Assembly: GCA_020284085.1 (NCBI GenBank)
Contig: JACEVL010006441.1
Span: 1,071,001-1,135,000, forward strand
Length of the DNA stretch: 64,000 nucleotides
DNA from: Aporrectodea caliginosa
Lineage: Eukaryota; Annelida; Clitellata; Crassiclitellata; Lumbricidae
Direction: 5' to 3'
Shown: one piece after another, positions 11,357-24,214 of the stretch
Layout of the letters: every line of letters starts with the position of its first letter
Numbering within the stretch: the stretch's first letter is position 1
The notes under the pieces: model-generated
Databases searched by the model: none
Seen by the model: only the letters and a program-made list of their open reading frames with translations
Told to the model about the DNA's origin: nothing
Position numbers and translations under genes: made by a program

Positions 11357-14300
11357 AACTCTTTTCAATAATTCTTTTCAATAATTCTTTTCAATAACTC
11401 TTTTCAATAACTCATTTCAATAACTCTTTTCAATAGCTCTTTTCAATAGCTCTTTTCAATAACTCTTTTCAATAACTCTTTCAATAACTCTTTTCAATAA
11501 CTCATTTCAATAACTCTTTTCAATAACTCTTTTCAATAACTCTGTTCAATAAGCTTTTCAATAACACTGGCTACGGTACCGTCCGGACGGTACCGTTATT
11601 TCTTTTCTACGGTACCGTCCGCAAATAATCTATGGCCGATTGCACATATCTATGGCGTGAAAGCCTAACCATCAATAGCGCAGTAGTTAAGAGATGAACG
11701 AAACTAACCCTAACCCTGACCCTAACCGACCCTCACGACGCCTAATTTGACACTAAACGACCACACGAATACTAACCTGGCCCTAACCGACCCTCAAGTT
11801 GTCGGCCATAGAAAAATTCGACGCGAACACAACAACTTAACGTGACAGGCTTTTGCCAATATTTATTTCAACCGGATGTACACGCCATAGATATGTGCAA
11901 TCGCCCATAGATTATTTGCGGACGGTACCGTAGAAAAGAAATAACGGTACCGTCCGGACGGTACCATTTTAATAACTCTTTTCAACCAGCCAGCTCTTTT
12001 CAATAACTTTTCAATAACTCTTTTCAATAACTCAATTTCAATACTCGTTTCAATAACTCATTTCAATAACTCTTTTCAATAGCTCTTTTCAATAACTCTT
12101 TTCAATAACTCTTTTCAATAACTCTTTTCAATAACTCTTTTCAATAACTCTTTTTCAATAACTCTTTTCAATAACTCATTTCAATAACTCATTTCAATAA
12201 CTCTTTTCAATAACTCTTTTCAATAACTCTTTTCAATAACTCTTTTCAATAACTCTTCAATAACTCTTTTCAATAACTCATTTCAATAACTCTTTTCAAT
12301 AACTCTTTTCAATAACTCTTTTGAATAACTCTTTTCAATAACTCTTTTTCAATAACTCTTTTCAATAACTCTTTTCAATAACTCATTTCAATAACTCTTT
12401 TCAATAACTCTTTTCAATAACTGTTTTCAATAACTCTTTTCAATAACTCTTTTTTCAATAACACTTTTCAATAACTCTTTTCAATAACTCTTTTCAATAA
12501 CTCATTTCAATAACTCTTTTCAATAACTCTTTTTCAATAACTCTTTTCAATAACTCTTTTCAATAACTCTTTTCAATAACTCTTTTCAATAACTCTTTTC
12601 AATAACTCTTTTCAATAACTCTTTTTCAATAACTCTTTTCAATAACTATTTTCAATAACTCTTTTCAATAACTCTTTTCAGTATATAACTCTTTTCAATA
12701 ACTGTTTTCAATAACTGTTTTCAATAACTCTTTTCAATAACTCTTTTCAATAACTCTTTTCAATAACTGTTTTCAATAACTCTTTTCAATAACTCTTTTC
12801 AATAACTCTTTTCAATAACTCATTTCAATAACTAATTTCAATAACTCATTTCAATAACTCATTTCAATAACTCTTTTCAATAACTCTTTCAATCAACTCT
12901 TTTCAATAACTCATTTCAATAACTCATTTCAATAACTCATTTCAATAACTCTTTTCAATAACTCTTTTCAATAACTCTTTTCAATAACTCTTTTCAATAA
13001 CTCTTTTCAATAACTCATTTCAATAACTCATTTCAATAACTCATTTCAATAACTCTTTTCAATAACTCTTTCAATAACTCTTTTCAATAACTCATTTCAA
13101 TAACTCTTTTCAATAACTCTATTCAATTCTTTCTCTTTTCAATAACTCTTTTCAATAACTCTTTTCAATAACTCTTTTCAATAACTGTTTTCAATAACTG
13201 TTTTCAATAACTCTTTTCAATAACTCATTTCAATAACTCTTTTCAATAACTCTTTTCAATAACTCATTTCAATAACTCATTTCAATAACTCTTTTCAATA
13301 ACTCATTTCAATAACTCTTTTCAATAACTCATTTCAATAACTCATTTCAATAACTCTTTTCAATAACTGTTTTCAATAACTCTTTTCAATAACTCTTTTC
13401 AATAACTCATTTCAATAACTCTTTTCAATAACTCTTTTCAATAACTCTTCAATAACTCATTTTCAATAACTCATTTCAATAACTCATTTCAATAACTCTT
13501 TTCAATAACTCTTTTCAATAACTTTTCAATAACTCTTTCAATAACTCCTTTCAATAACTCTTTTCAATAACTCTTTTCAATAACTCATTTCAATAACTCT
13601 TTCAATAACTCATTTCAATAACTTTTTTCAATAACTCTCTTTCAATAACTCATTTCAATAACTCATTTCAATAACTCTTTTCAATAACTCATTTCAATAA
13701 CTCCTTTCAATAACTCATTTCAATAACTCTTTTTCAATAACTCTTTTCAATAACTCTTTCAATAACTCTTTTCAATAACTCTTTTCAATAACTCTTTCAA
13801 TAACTCCTTTCAATAACTCTTTTCAATAACTCCTTTCAATAACTTTTCAATATTTTCAATAACTCTTTTCAATAACTAATTTCAATAACTCTCTTTTTCA
13901 ATAACTCTTTTCAATGACTCATTTCAATAACTCTTTTTCAATAACTCTTTTCAATAACTCTTTTCAATAACTCTTTTCAATAACTCTTTTCAATAACTCT
14001 TTTCAATAACTCTTTTCAATAACTCTTTCAATAACTCTTTTCAATAACTCTTTTCAATAACTCTTTTCAATAACTAATTTCAATAACTCTTTTCAATAAC
14101 TCTTTTCAATAACTCATTTCAATAACTCTTTCAATAACTCTTTTCAATAACTCTTTTCAATAACTCTTTTCAATAACTCCTCTTTCAATAACTGTTTTCA
14201 ATAACTCCTTTTCAATAACTCTTTTCAATAACTCTTTTCAATAACTCTTTTCAATAACTGTTTTCAATAACTCTTTTCAATAACTCTTTTCAATAACTCT

Positions 14301-17300
14301 TCAATAACTCTTTTCAATAACTCATTTCAATATCTCTTTTCAATAACTCTTTTCAATAACTCTTTTCAATAACTCTTTTCAATAACTCCTTTCAATAACT
14401 CTTTTCAATAACTCTTTTCAATATCTCTTTTCAATAACTCTTTTCAATAACTCTTTTCAATAACTCTTTTTCAATAACTCTTTCAATAACTGTTTTCAAT
14501 AACTCTTTTCAATAACTCTTTTCAATAACTCTTTTCAATAATTCTTTTCAATAACTCTTTTCAGTACTTAACTCTTTTCAATAACTGTTTTCAATAACTG
14601 TTTTCAATAATAACTTTTCAATAACTGTTTTCAATAACTCTTTTCAATAACTGTTTTCAATAACTGTTTTCAATAACTCTTTTCAATAACTCTTTTCAAT
14701 AACTCTTTTCAATAACTCTTTTCAATAACTCTTTTCAATAACTCTTTTCAATAACTGTTTTCAATAACTCATTTCAATATCTCATTTCTATAACTCTTTT
14801 CAATAACTCTTTTCAATAACTGTTTTCAATAACTCATTTCAATAACTCTTCCAATAACTATTTTCAATAATTCTTTTTCAATAACTCTTTTAGTTCAATA
14901 GCTCTTTTCAATAACTGTTTTCAATAACTGTTTCAATAACTGTTTTCAATAACTCTTTTCAATAACTCTTTTCAATAACTCTTTTCAATAACTCTTTTCA
15001 ATAACTTTTCAATAACTGTTTTCAACAACTCTTTTCAATAACTCATTTCAACAACTAATTTCAATAACTAATTTCAATAACTCATTTCATTAACTCTATT
15101 CAATAACTCTTTTTCAATAACTCTTTTCCATAACTCTTTTCATTAACTCTATTCAATATCTCTTTTCAATAACTCTATTTCAATAACTCTTTTCAATAAC
15201 TCTTTTCAATAACTCTTTTCAATAACTCTTTTCAATAACTCTTTTCAATAACTCTTTCAATAACTCATTTCAATAACTCATTTCAATAACTGTTTTCAAT
15301 AACTCTTTTCAATAACTCATTTCAATAACTCTTTTCAATAACTCTTTTCAATAACTCTTTTTTCAATAACTCTTTTCAATAACTCTTTTTCAATAACTCT
15401 TTTCAATAACTTTTCAAATAACTTATTTCAATAACTCATTTCAATAACTCTTCATTTCAATAACTCTTTTCAATAACTCATTTCAATAACTCTTTTCAAT
15501 AACTCTTTCAATAACTCCTTTCAATAACTCCTTTTCAATAACTCATTTCAATAACTCATTTTCAATAACTCTTTTCAATAACTCATTTCAATAACTCATT
15601 TCAATAACTCCTTTTCAATAACTTTTCAATAACTCTTTTCAATAACTCTTTTCAATAACTCTTTTCAATAACTCCTTTTCAATAACTCTTTTCAATAACT
15701 CTTTTCAATAACTCTTTCAATAACTCTTTCAATAACTCTTTTCAATAATTCTTTTCAATAACTCTTTTCAATAACTCTTTCAATAACTCATTTCAATAAC
15801 TCATTTCAATAACTCTTTTCAATAACTCTTTTCAATAACTCTTTTCAATAACTCTTTTCAATAACTCTTTCAATAATTCTTTTAAATAACTCTTTTCAAT
15901 AACTCATTTCAATAACTCATTTCAATAACTCATTTCAATAACTCTCTATTCAATAACTCTTTTCAATAACTCTTTTCAATAACTCTTTTCAATAACTCTT
16001 TTTCAATAACTCTATTCAATAACTCTTTTCAATAACTCTTTTCAATAACTCATTTCAATAACTCATTTCAATAACTCATTTCAATAACTCATTTCAATAA
16101 CTCTTTTCAATAACTCTTTTCAATAACTCTTTTCAATAACTCTTTTCAATAACTCAATTTTCAATAAGTCATTTCAATAACTCTTTTCAATAACTCTTTT
16201 CAATAACTCTTTTCAATAACTCTTTTCAATAACTCTTTTCAATAACTATTTTCAATAACTCTTTTCAATAACTTCTTTCAATAACTCTTTTCAATAACTC
16301 TTTTTCAATAACTCTTTCAATAACTCATTTCAATAACTCTTTTCAATAACTACTCTTTTCAATAACTCTCAATAACTCTTTCAATAACTCCATTTCAATA
16401 ACTCTTTTCAATAACTCTTTTCAATAACTCTTTTCAATAACTCTTTTCAATAACTCCTTTCAATAACTCTTTTCAATAACTCTTTTCAATAACTCCTTTC
16501 AATAACTCTTTTCAGTAGCTCTTTTCAATAACTGTTTTCAATAACTGTTTTCAATAACTCATTTCAATAACTCTTTTCAATAACTCTTTTCAATAACTCT
16601 TTTCAATAACTCTTTCAATAACTCTTTTCAATAACTCTATTCAATAACTTTTTCAATAACTCTTTTCAATAACTCTTTCAATAACTCATTTTCAATAACT
16701 CTATTCAATAACTCATTTCAATAACTCTTTTCAATAACTCTTTTCAATAACTCATTTCAATAACTCATTTCAATAACTCATTTCAATAACTCTTTTCAAT
16801 AACTCTTTTCAATAACTCTATTCAATAACTCTTTTCAATAACTCTTTTCAATAATTCTTTTAAATAACTCTTTCAATAACTCATTTCAATAACTCATTTC
16901 AATAACTCATTTCATAATAACTCTATTCAATAACTTTTTTCAATAACTCTTTTCAATAACTCTTTTCAATAACTCTTTTCAATAACTCATTTCAATAACT
17001 CTTTTCAATAACTCTTTTCAATAACTCTTTCAATAACTCATTTCAATAACTCTTTTCAATAACTCATTTCAATAACTCATTTCAATAACTCTATTCAATA
17101 ACTTTTTCAATAACTCTTTTCAATAACTCTTTTCAATAACTTTTTCAATAACTCTTTCAATAACTCTTTTCAATAAGTTCTTTCAATAACTCATTTTCAA
17201 TAACTCTTTTCAATAACTCATTTCAATAACTCTATTTCAATAACTCATTTCAATAACTCTATTCAATAACTTTTTTCAATAACTCTATTCAATAACTCTT

Positions 17301-17945
17301 TTCAATAACTCTTTCAATAACTCTTTTCAATAACTCTTTTCAATAACTCTTTTCAATAACTCTTTTAAATAACTCTTTTCAATAACTCATTTCAATAACT
17401 CATTTCAATAACTCATTTCAATAACTCATTTCAATAACTCTATTCAATAACTTTTTCAATAACAATCTTTTTCAATAACTCTTTTCAATAACTCTTTCAA
17501 TAACTCTTTTCAATAACTCTATTCAATAACTCTTTCAATAACTCATTTCAATAACTCATTTCAATAACTCATTTCAATAACTCATTTCAATAACTCATTT
17601 CAATAACTCATTTCAATAACTCTATTCAATAACTTTTTTCAATAACTCTTTTCAATAACTCTTTTCAATAAGTCTTTTTCAATAACTCTTTTCTATAACT
17701 CTTTTCAATAAGTTCTTCAATAACACTTTTCAATAACTCATTTCAATAACACATTTCAATAACTCATTTCATTAATACTTTTAATCATTCATTTCAATAA
17801 CTCTTTTCAAGAACTTTTTTCAATTACTCTTTTCAATAACTCTTTTCAATAACTCTCCTTTCAATAACTCATTTCAATAGCTCATTTCAATGGCTCATTT
17901 CAATAACACTTTTCAATAAGTCTTTTCAATAGCTCTTTTCAAATG
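11357..17945. repeat. 13-bp satellite array, left copy (about 6.2 kb excluding the MITE)
   Basis: The unit is AACTCTTTTCAAT with common variants AACTCATTTCAAT and AACTGTTTTCAAT and many 1-2 base indels. Several hundred units run in the same orientation. The plus strand is almost free of G. Units decay at the right edge (17750-17945). A MITE interrupts the array at 11575-11965. The right array (38210-46193) uses the same unit and orientation but is more uniform. Confidence 0.97.
11575..11965. mobile_element. MITE with 85-bp inverted repeats inside the satellite array
   Basis: The left 85 bp (11575-11659) and right 85 bp (11881-11965) are inverted copies with about one mismatch. Each end begins with the perfect 20-bp palindrome GGTACCGTCCGGACGGTACC. 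The interior contains GACCCTAACCGACCCTCACG, the same core as in the MITE at 8628-8836. Target-site duplication cannot be read because the flank is repetitive. No coding capacity. Confidence 0.85.
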
Positions 17946-18131
17946 TCCACCGTGCCACACTAGTACCTCAGAAAATCACTGCCTGTGCCAACATAAATGA
18001 TCTTAAAGTCACTTAGAGTAAAACGTTAATCAAAAAATGAGTTGTATTCACCACCAATCTACAGACTCTGCTGACCTCTCCAAATGGATGACCTGAAACC
18101 CCTTGGCTGGGTGAGCCCATGTTTGTGCATG

Positions 18132-18523
18132 CAGTGGCGTACCGAGGGGGCAGGGGCGAGTCGCCCCAGGCAGCACTTGAGCAGGGGCGGCAAAATAGGG
18201 TTGAAGAAAAATAAAAGAAGGAGTGAATGTAGGAAAAAATTGAAAAAGTATAAGAGAAAGTAATAAAAGTAGACAAAGAAGGAAGGAAAGGAAGAAAAAT
18301 AATCCAGTAAATAGCATACAGTGGCGTAATGAGGGGCGGCACGGGCGGAGGACAGGGCGGCTTCTGACAATGATAGTATAAGAGGGGAAAAGAAAAAAAA
18401 AAAAAAGGTCATCAGAAATTTTAGCGGAAGTAATAAAGAAAATTTTCCGAAAATTTGGAAATTTGCGCGGCGCGGCATTTTGGGCCGTCGCGCCGGGCGC
18501 CATTTAAGCTCCGTACGCCACTG
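18132..18523. mobile_element. hAT MITE, 392 bp
   Basis: Termini CAGTGGCGTAC and GTACGCCACTG are flanked by the perfect 8-bp duplication TGTGCATG (18124-18131, 18524-18531). A second CAGTGGCGTAATGAGGGGCG motif at about 18320 suggests nesting or an internal duplication. Confidence 0.9.
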
Positions 18524-18531
18524 TGTGCATG

Positions 18532-19015
18532 AAACCTAATTTACATGTGCAAATGTGCAAACCCTAGATTTCAGGTCAAATCCTAGATTACAAATGTGCA
18601 AACTCCATCTAAGTCACTTAGAGAGAATGGTAACAGAGAGAAATAACTCCATGAATGCACACTAGGTCGCGTTAGAAGTTTCAACAAACAAAATTTATCC
18701 AGCAAAGTTTGCCTGTGACCAACTTGATGATCGAAAATGACACCTTGAAATGCACGTGGTCATCTTGGCTACAGCAAGCGCATAGGCTCCATGACTGAAT
18801 GAATGACGTTGATCACAATGATGATTGCTACTACATGTATATTGACCCTAATACTATAAGTTACATATTTTTATATACTACCTCATGGTACTGTATAAAT
18901 ATCATTGCTTTACATAATACATTTAATCACAGAATATACTATAATGTGGTTTATTTTTAATTTAGTTTGACATAGGAAACTAACAGAGCCAGTGGAAAGG
19001 GACAGCACAGGCTGA
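18532..19015. other. Unique sequence upstream of the LIAT1-like exon
   Basis: Probably intronic. I could not identify a convincing upstream exon; an in-frame TGA at 19013-19015 closes the coding frame to the left. Confidence 0.35.
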
Positions 19016-19513
19016 GAACCGGAATCTCCTCAGATTGACAAGACATACTTTTCTGCTTCACCAAACTGGGCTAACTCTGGCAGTGACGTTTCCTTGCATT
19101 CTTCTACCAACAGTATGAATAGCAAAACCATGAAATCTGTAAATTCTAAGCCTTCCTCAACTGATTGTACACCAATAACAGTGGAAGGGAATCAAATGAG
19201 AAAACTGGAAAAGCCAAAAAAATCCAAGCCTTCTACTGAATCGTCAAAAACAAGAAACAGAACAGCTAAACATTCTAGCAAGAAATGTAGCAGAAAAAAG
19301 AACTCTATGGAGCAGAATCAGAGCTCAGTAGCTTTTGAAGTAAATAAAACCCTAGCTGACTCATTAAACTCAAGCTTGAGATGGGGTTTGGAATTGGACG
19401 ATCCTGTTGCCGAAGAGGAGAGAATTAGAAATTACAAGAAAAACAGACATCAGAGATATATTGAGCATGCACAGTTGAAACAGTGTAGCAGCCACCAGAC
19501 AGAGATATATTGA
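19016..19513 (+). CDS. LIAT1-like protein, 3' coding exon (partial)
   Basis: The frame is open for 165 codons and ends TGA. It has a long Ser/Lys-rich stretch (KPKKSKPSTESSKTRNR and similar), followed by SLRWGLELDDPVAEEERI and YKKNRHQRY. The LRW..L.DP..EEERI..YK.NR..RY block matches my recollection of the conserved C-terminal motif of LIAT1 (ligand of ATE1 arginyltransferase), where a Lys-rich low-complexity part precedes the motif. The 5' boundary is unresolved: the frame is closed at 19013, so a splice acceptor lies between there and the first codons. The last nine residues are altered by a 49-bp tandem repeat that shifts the frame. The gene converges with the minus-strand HRM gene. Confidence 0.55.
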   Translation, partial: EPESPQIDKTYFSASPNWANSGSDVSLHSSTNSMNSKTMKSVNSKPSSTDCTPITVEGNQMRKLEKPKKSKPSTESSKTRNRTAKHSSKKCSRKKNSMEQNQSSVAFEVNKTLADSLNSSLRWGLELDDPVAEEERIRNYKKNRHQRYIEHAQLKQCSSHQTEIY

Positions 19514-19600
19514 GCATGCACAGTTGAAACAGTGTAGCAGCCACCAGACAGAGATATATTGAGCATGCACAGTTGAAACAACATAGCATGATGCTCTGAA
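19454..19600 (+). repeat. 49-bp tandem repeat at the end of the LIAT1-like frame
   Basis: AGATATATTGAGCATGCACA recurs at 19454, 19503 and 19552, a 49-bp period. As 49 is not a multiple of 3, the first copy runs into a different C-terminus (CSSHQTEIY, stop) instead of the one encoded by the last copy (...KQHSMML, stop). Confidence 0.9.
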
Positions 19601-19794
19601 AGAAAACACTTGCAGGAATTCACCAATGTCCTCACTCTTACGCTGGTTACTAATCCTGAGAAAATTGATGAAGGCGTTAATGGACTAATTGACAGTTAAA
19701 GATAACCTTTTCTTTGTTTTTACAGTATAAATGTAGCATATGACCAATATTTTCTTTTTCAATTGTGGAATTTGTTTCTCATCACACATGGAAG

Positions 19795-19800
19795 TTTATT
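19795..19800 (-). terminator. Poly(A) signal of the minus-strand terminal exon
   Basis: AATAAA on the minus strand lies about 144 bases past the stop codon at 19944-19946, consistent with a 3' UTR that faces the LIAT1-like gene. Confidence 0.45.
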
Positions 19801-19943
19801 ATTCTGTGAAACTGTCATCAGAGACTGCACTTTTTAGTGCCTACCTGATAGGCTATGTCAGATTAAATGTTACTTAATTCACTAAATGATCAATCAGAAA
19901 ACAACAGCAATACAATGATTGTTTCAATTTCATAACCTGATGG

Positions 19944-20095
19944 TCAACCCTCTATTCTGTTAACAGACGTTTTAAGGTTTATAATCGCTTCTGGCAACCA
20001 GAGCTGAAATTGACCTCTGTACACAACATCTTGAGCATTTTGCCTCAGTCCCTTCATTTCATAAGCATTTATCTTCATCTGCAGACGCTGCAATG
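19944..20095 (-). CDS. Terminal exon (Z) of the HRM gene, 49 codons plus stop
   Basis: After the acceptor TTATTTTGTAG, two bases and 49 codons follow, then TGA. The product begins LQRLQMKINAYEMKG and contains NAQDVVYRGQFQLWLPEAI, a helical amphipathic sequence unlike low-complexity background. Its entry phase (two leading bases) fits the phase-1 donor of the HRM exon at 24215, so it can serve as that gene's last exon, giving an Ala at the junction. A fragment of the exon start (17 bases) also ends the right-hand duplicate at 26650. I do not recognise the peptide. It could instead be the last exon of another gene. Confidence 0.5.
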
Positions 20096-20159
20096 CTACA
20101 AAATAATTGTCAATGGAAGACTGTTGCAGTATGATTGATACATGAGCTACATTTTTGGC

Positions 20160-20209
20160 GGGTGTGTGTGTGTGCGTGTGCGCGTTCTTGTGTATGGGTT
20201 TGTGTGTGT

Positions 20210-20252
<43 letters not shown>
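20160..20252. repeat. (GT)n microsatellite
   Basis: Interrupted GT repeats lie just upstream (minus strand) of exon Z. Confidence 0.9.
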
Positions 20253-20253
<1 letters not shown>

Positions 20254-20784
20254 TGCAATTATGGTCAGTTAATTTTTTATGCTGGCCTAATTTCTAATTG
20301 TGCAGACAAATAATCCAGATAATAGCCTCGAGCTTCGCGTTTAATTGAAATCTAATACAAAGTTCCCGTGCTTTCATATCCGTACATCAACGCTTGGATA
20401 ATGTGCTTATTATGGCTTCTCGTTTTCAACATTTCTTGCTGTGAAACCTGTTATTTCATTACCAAGTAATGAACAGATTGATGCGATCTGTGACGACTAC
20501 GTATAACAGCCTGAAGCTCAACGTATAAACTGATTATATTCCTCCAGTTTTTTTTAATCTCCGTCCAAACGAAATTCAGTTCCAGGGTTGTTATTTCGCT
20601 ATGTTTTCGCTTGTATGAAGAAATCACGTGCTGTTTATCGCACTGGGCTTTTGTGGCATTCCTCCGGCTATTGACAATAATTTCTAAAGCACTCGGCATA
20701 ATAGTGGAAGACGGTGGACGACCTGAATGCGTGAATCCAACTGTTAATGGGACTATTTTGAACAGCTATTTTTTATGGAATGAA

Positions 20785-20940
20785 GAGAGAGAGAGAGAGA
20801 GAGAGATAGAGAATAACACGAAAGATACAGAGACAGACAGAGAAGGGAATGACAGAATGAGACGGGCAGAGAGAGAGAGAGAGAGAGAGAGACTACAGAC
20901 AGACCAAATGAGAGAAAGGGAGAGAGAGAGACAGATAGAC
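20785..20940. repeat. (GA)n-rich microsatellite
   Basis: GAGAGA tracts with GACA interruptions; the counterpart in the right duplicate is 31143-31420. Confidence 0.9.
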
Positions 20941-21574
20941 AGAGGTCCCTGTTGTTCCATTGAAGTTGTTATTGCAAAGCAATTTTCCCCCGTATGCTCT
21001 ATATAAATGAAACCTCAGGATCCGATCCTATAGAGAACGAGGACTCTAATTGCAACTGAAGGCGGCAGAAAAGAGTAAACTGAGACACGTTGTCATCTGA
21101 GGTTCGATAATGCCTTGTCATCATCTCTTTGTCTGAGCGGTCTTGTTGTGAGCACACCGATTCAAAGGACCGGGATTCTGTAGCAGCATAGCCTACTACA
21201 AAAGGTCTCACGCACGCACACACACACACACATACCTGTGGAGTTACACACATGTACAGAGGCCTAAATATGCACCTTTACTGGACTCACGATATTACAG
21301 AAGCGTATTGTACGTATTATTTGCGGTGTTACATATAATCAATGCACGCGCACGTATTTCAAGAAACTTAGAATAATGTCGTTGCTAAATACACAATTTT
21401 AAGATGCAGACTGGAGTATTCATGATTAGATTTAAACATAGGCTATTACCAGAGACGTTTGCTAAGTAATTCCAATGGAAAAGGGTATATATTGCTACTA
21501 CACCACATCCTGTAATTAATAAGTACCATAAAGATTGCGCACGTTCCAAAAGTAGAAAGTTTTCAATTTTTTTT

Positions 21575-21664
21575 ATCATGGATCGTGTGTATGGAATTCG
21601 CTGCCGATTCCTTTGGCTAATGCACCAACTTTAGGAATATTTAAAAGGAAACTTAAGCAGTAAC
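21575..21664 (+). mobile_element. LINE C-terminal remnant
   Basis: A short frame reads VWNSLPIPLANAPTLGIFKR followed by KLKQ and stop. The WNSLP...FKRKL pattern is the typical end of CR1/L2-type reverse transcriptase ORFs. Confidence 0.55.
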
Positions 21665-22699
21665 TTATTGAACTGGAATGAATTAACTGCGATGTATGAA
21701 GAAAACCACTGAAGATACCATGGCTGCTACTCGATCATCTTTTCTACCTACTAAACAAATTAAGGAAATGGGATTCACTGGCAGCAGATCATCTTTTGGG
21801 ACAATCCTCTGACACTAGGAAATTGACTGTCTTTTGGTAGACAACGGTGCTGTATATATAATTAGCAATGGACTGAAGTGAATATGTATTTGCTTGAATT
21901 GTCGATGTGAACTATTGTTGCTTGCTTGGTGTCAATAAGAAATGTCCTGAATCTTGAGTCCTGAAATGAACGCAAGACACACAGGCCATATAACAACAAA
22001 GCCATCCCTCCCTCTCTCTTTCCCTTCATCCCTTCTTCCCTCCCTCCCTCATTCTCTTCCGTTCTCTCGGTATAGGTCCAGTTTGCAGAAGAGACGGACA
22101 GACGGACTCGCGTGCTCTGCGTATAGATCCCTAACTTCCTACTCCAGAATCTCAGCCGTTTTATTGGTTCTAGTGACAGTTAAGACGTGATTAGGATTAA
22201 GCATATGCCGTTGACCACGCTGTCATTCATTTAAGCTAATATTGTTGGTAATTTGCTGTCTATCTGCCGTCGCTATGTATACAGGCTGCAGACAGGCACG
22301 TCTGACCGTTTACGTAATAGAAGAATCGTAAATATTCAGTGGCCCGAGAAGTGTCTAAAAGTTTGGTCAACCAAGTGCTTACCCAAGGTGGATAAAGTTA
22401 TACATGCTCTTTGGATCAATAAACAAATTGAATTGAATTGAACTGAATTATATCCGATATAATCTACAAGAATATGTGTTTTCATTCTTTGACAACCACT
22501 GGAAAAGTGTATTAGGCCCTATACTACAGTAGATATCGATGAAATGAAAAGCATCTGCTGCACAATAAGTCAATGTAACTGCTTTAGCCAGCATCAAATA
22601 CAAAGCGCCAGCCAAAATGCTGCGTGAGCAACCACTGAGTATACTCCCATTCGGCGTCAGAGTCAAAGCATCGGAGAGTATTGGGCTTAACGAAGTGGA

Positions 22700-22990
22700 A
22701 TATACAATGTAGCTTATTGCACTTTTCTGATAGGCCTATGTCTAGGATTTGCCGATGAAACACAAACCGTGTAGGTCACTGCTGAATGTAAATATCTGGA
22801 TACTTTCTATGGTGCCTTGTAAGTACATGTACCTCGCAAAAGCCCTGCCCTGTATCAGTCTACATGAAGTAAAATCTTATTAGCAAACAAAACAATGCAT
22901 AGAAGACAATAAGAAAGAGTCATAAGTGGAGGGCCACCGCAGCCACAACATATTCCTCATACGCAGTTAACAGGTGGCATCACGCTGCTC
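22700..22990. other. Non-coding part of U-A
   Basis: I see no exon or element boundary; the segment aligns with about 34830-35100 in U-B. Confidence 0.4.
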
Positions 22991-23234
22991 AAATTGCTGC
23001 TGAAACTGCAGCATTTCAGCATCAATACAACTCCTACAGTTTACCAACTGAAAACTGAATCTGACGAAACCGTTGTCATTCATGTCACAGATGAAGACAA
23101 CAATGATGACGAAGTTGTTGTTGCTGGTGATGATGACGACTGCGACGACAACGACGATCATGATAGCGGTTGTGATTATGATGACGACAACAATGACGAA
23201 GACGATGACAACCACGATAATGACGAAGATTTAT

Positions 23235-23237
<3 letters not shown>

Positions 23238-23268
<31 letters not shown>

Positions 23269-23269
23269 C

Positions 23270-23323
<54 letters not shown>

Positions 23324-23561
23324 GGTGGTGGTGGTGGCGGTTTCGGTGATTATATGATGATGATGACGATGATTATGATTTTGATGACGTCGACGAGGTC
23401 GATAAGGATGGATACCACGAGCCCATTATATTAACAGTGATATGCTGATGATGACAACGACGACGACGACGACGACGACGAAGAAGAAGAAGAAGATGAT
23501 GATGATGACCTCAATGATCATGATCATCCCGATGATGATAATGCTGATGATGGTGATGATG

Positions 23562-23593
<32 letters not shown>

Positions 23594-23622
23594 GATGATG
23601 ATGGTGATGATGATGCTGATGG

Positions 23623-23707
<85 letters not shown>

Positions 23708-23735
23708 GATGATGATGATGCTGATGATGGCGGTT
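23238..23735. repeat. (GAT)n microsatellite, expanded
   Basis: About 500 bp of GAT/GAC repeats; the matching intron position in U-B (35330-35371) has only about 40 bp. Asp-, Met- and Ile-rich frames here are artefacts. Confidence 0.95.
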
Positions 23736-23764
23736 ACGATGGGTCTGTGATAGTAAAGATCCAT

Positions 23765-24178
23765 TCTTTCAGAGGACTTCCATAGCGCCTTCCACAGATA
23801 CCTACTCAGAGACGCTCCCTGCCCAACTCGGGCGACAAAGAACAGTTTTCAGGTTCATGTAAAAATTGTATGCAGATTCCCTTGTTAAAACAACACGATG
23901 ATCAGAAGGAATGTTATTCCACGTGGTCGGTCCAACCACTTTAAAAAGGCATAACTTTGTGTCTTTGAAATGCGTTCAAAAGGGAACAGCAAGCTCACCT
24001 CGAGATGCAGAACGAAGATATGATGATATGTTGATGACAACAACAACAACAGCAATGATAATGGTGATGCTAACTGATGTAATATTTTCGTTCGTAATGA
24101 CACTTATCATCATGATAGGCTAGCGCAGAGGAGATATCCTGAAGAGGCGCTATTTGAATTCTCAGAATGAATGAATGA
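23765..24178. mobile_element. SINE-type insertion specific to U-A
   Basis: The left end reads CAGAGGACTTCCATAGCGCC and continues ACTCAGAGACGCTCCCTGCC. The right end carries the inverted theme AGAGGCGCTATTTGAATTCT then (GAAT)n. U-B lacks it: there the GAT tract passes directly to the HRM exon. Related bodies occur at 47713, 48385 and 50660. Confidence 0.6.
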
Positions 24179-24214
24179 ATGATGCTGATGACGTATTGCT
24201 TTTTAGATGCCTAC

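Noticed and set aside
11700..11790. CCCTAA-type motifs as telomeric sequence
   Set aside because: Only two or three imperfect units occur, inside a MITE, and the same core is in another MITE at 8628-8836.
11357..17945. Array of short regular repeats as a CRISPR locus
   Set aside because: Units are head-to-tail 13-mers with no spacers; this is a satellite in a eukaryotic context.
22994..23764. Asp-, Met- and Ile-rich open frames
   Set aside because: They are translations of the (GAT)n microsatellite on either strand.
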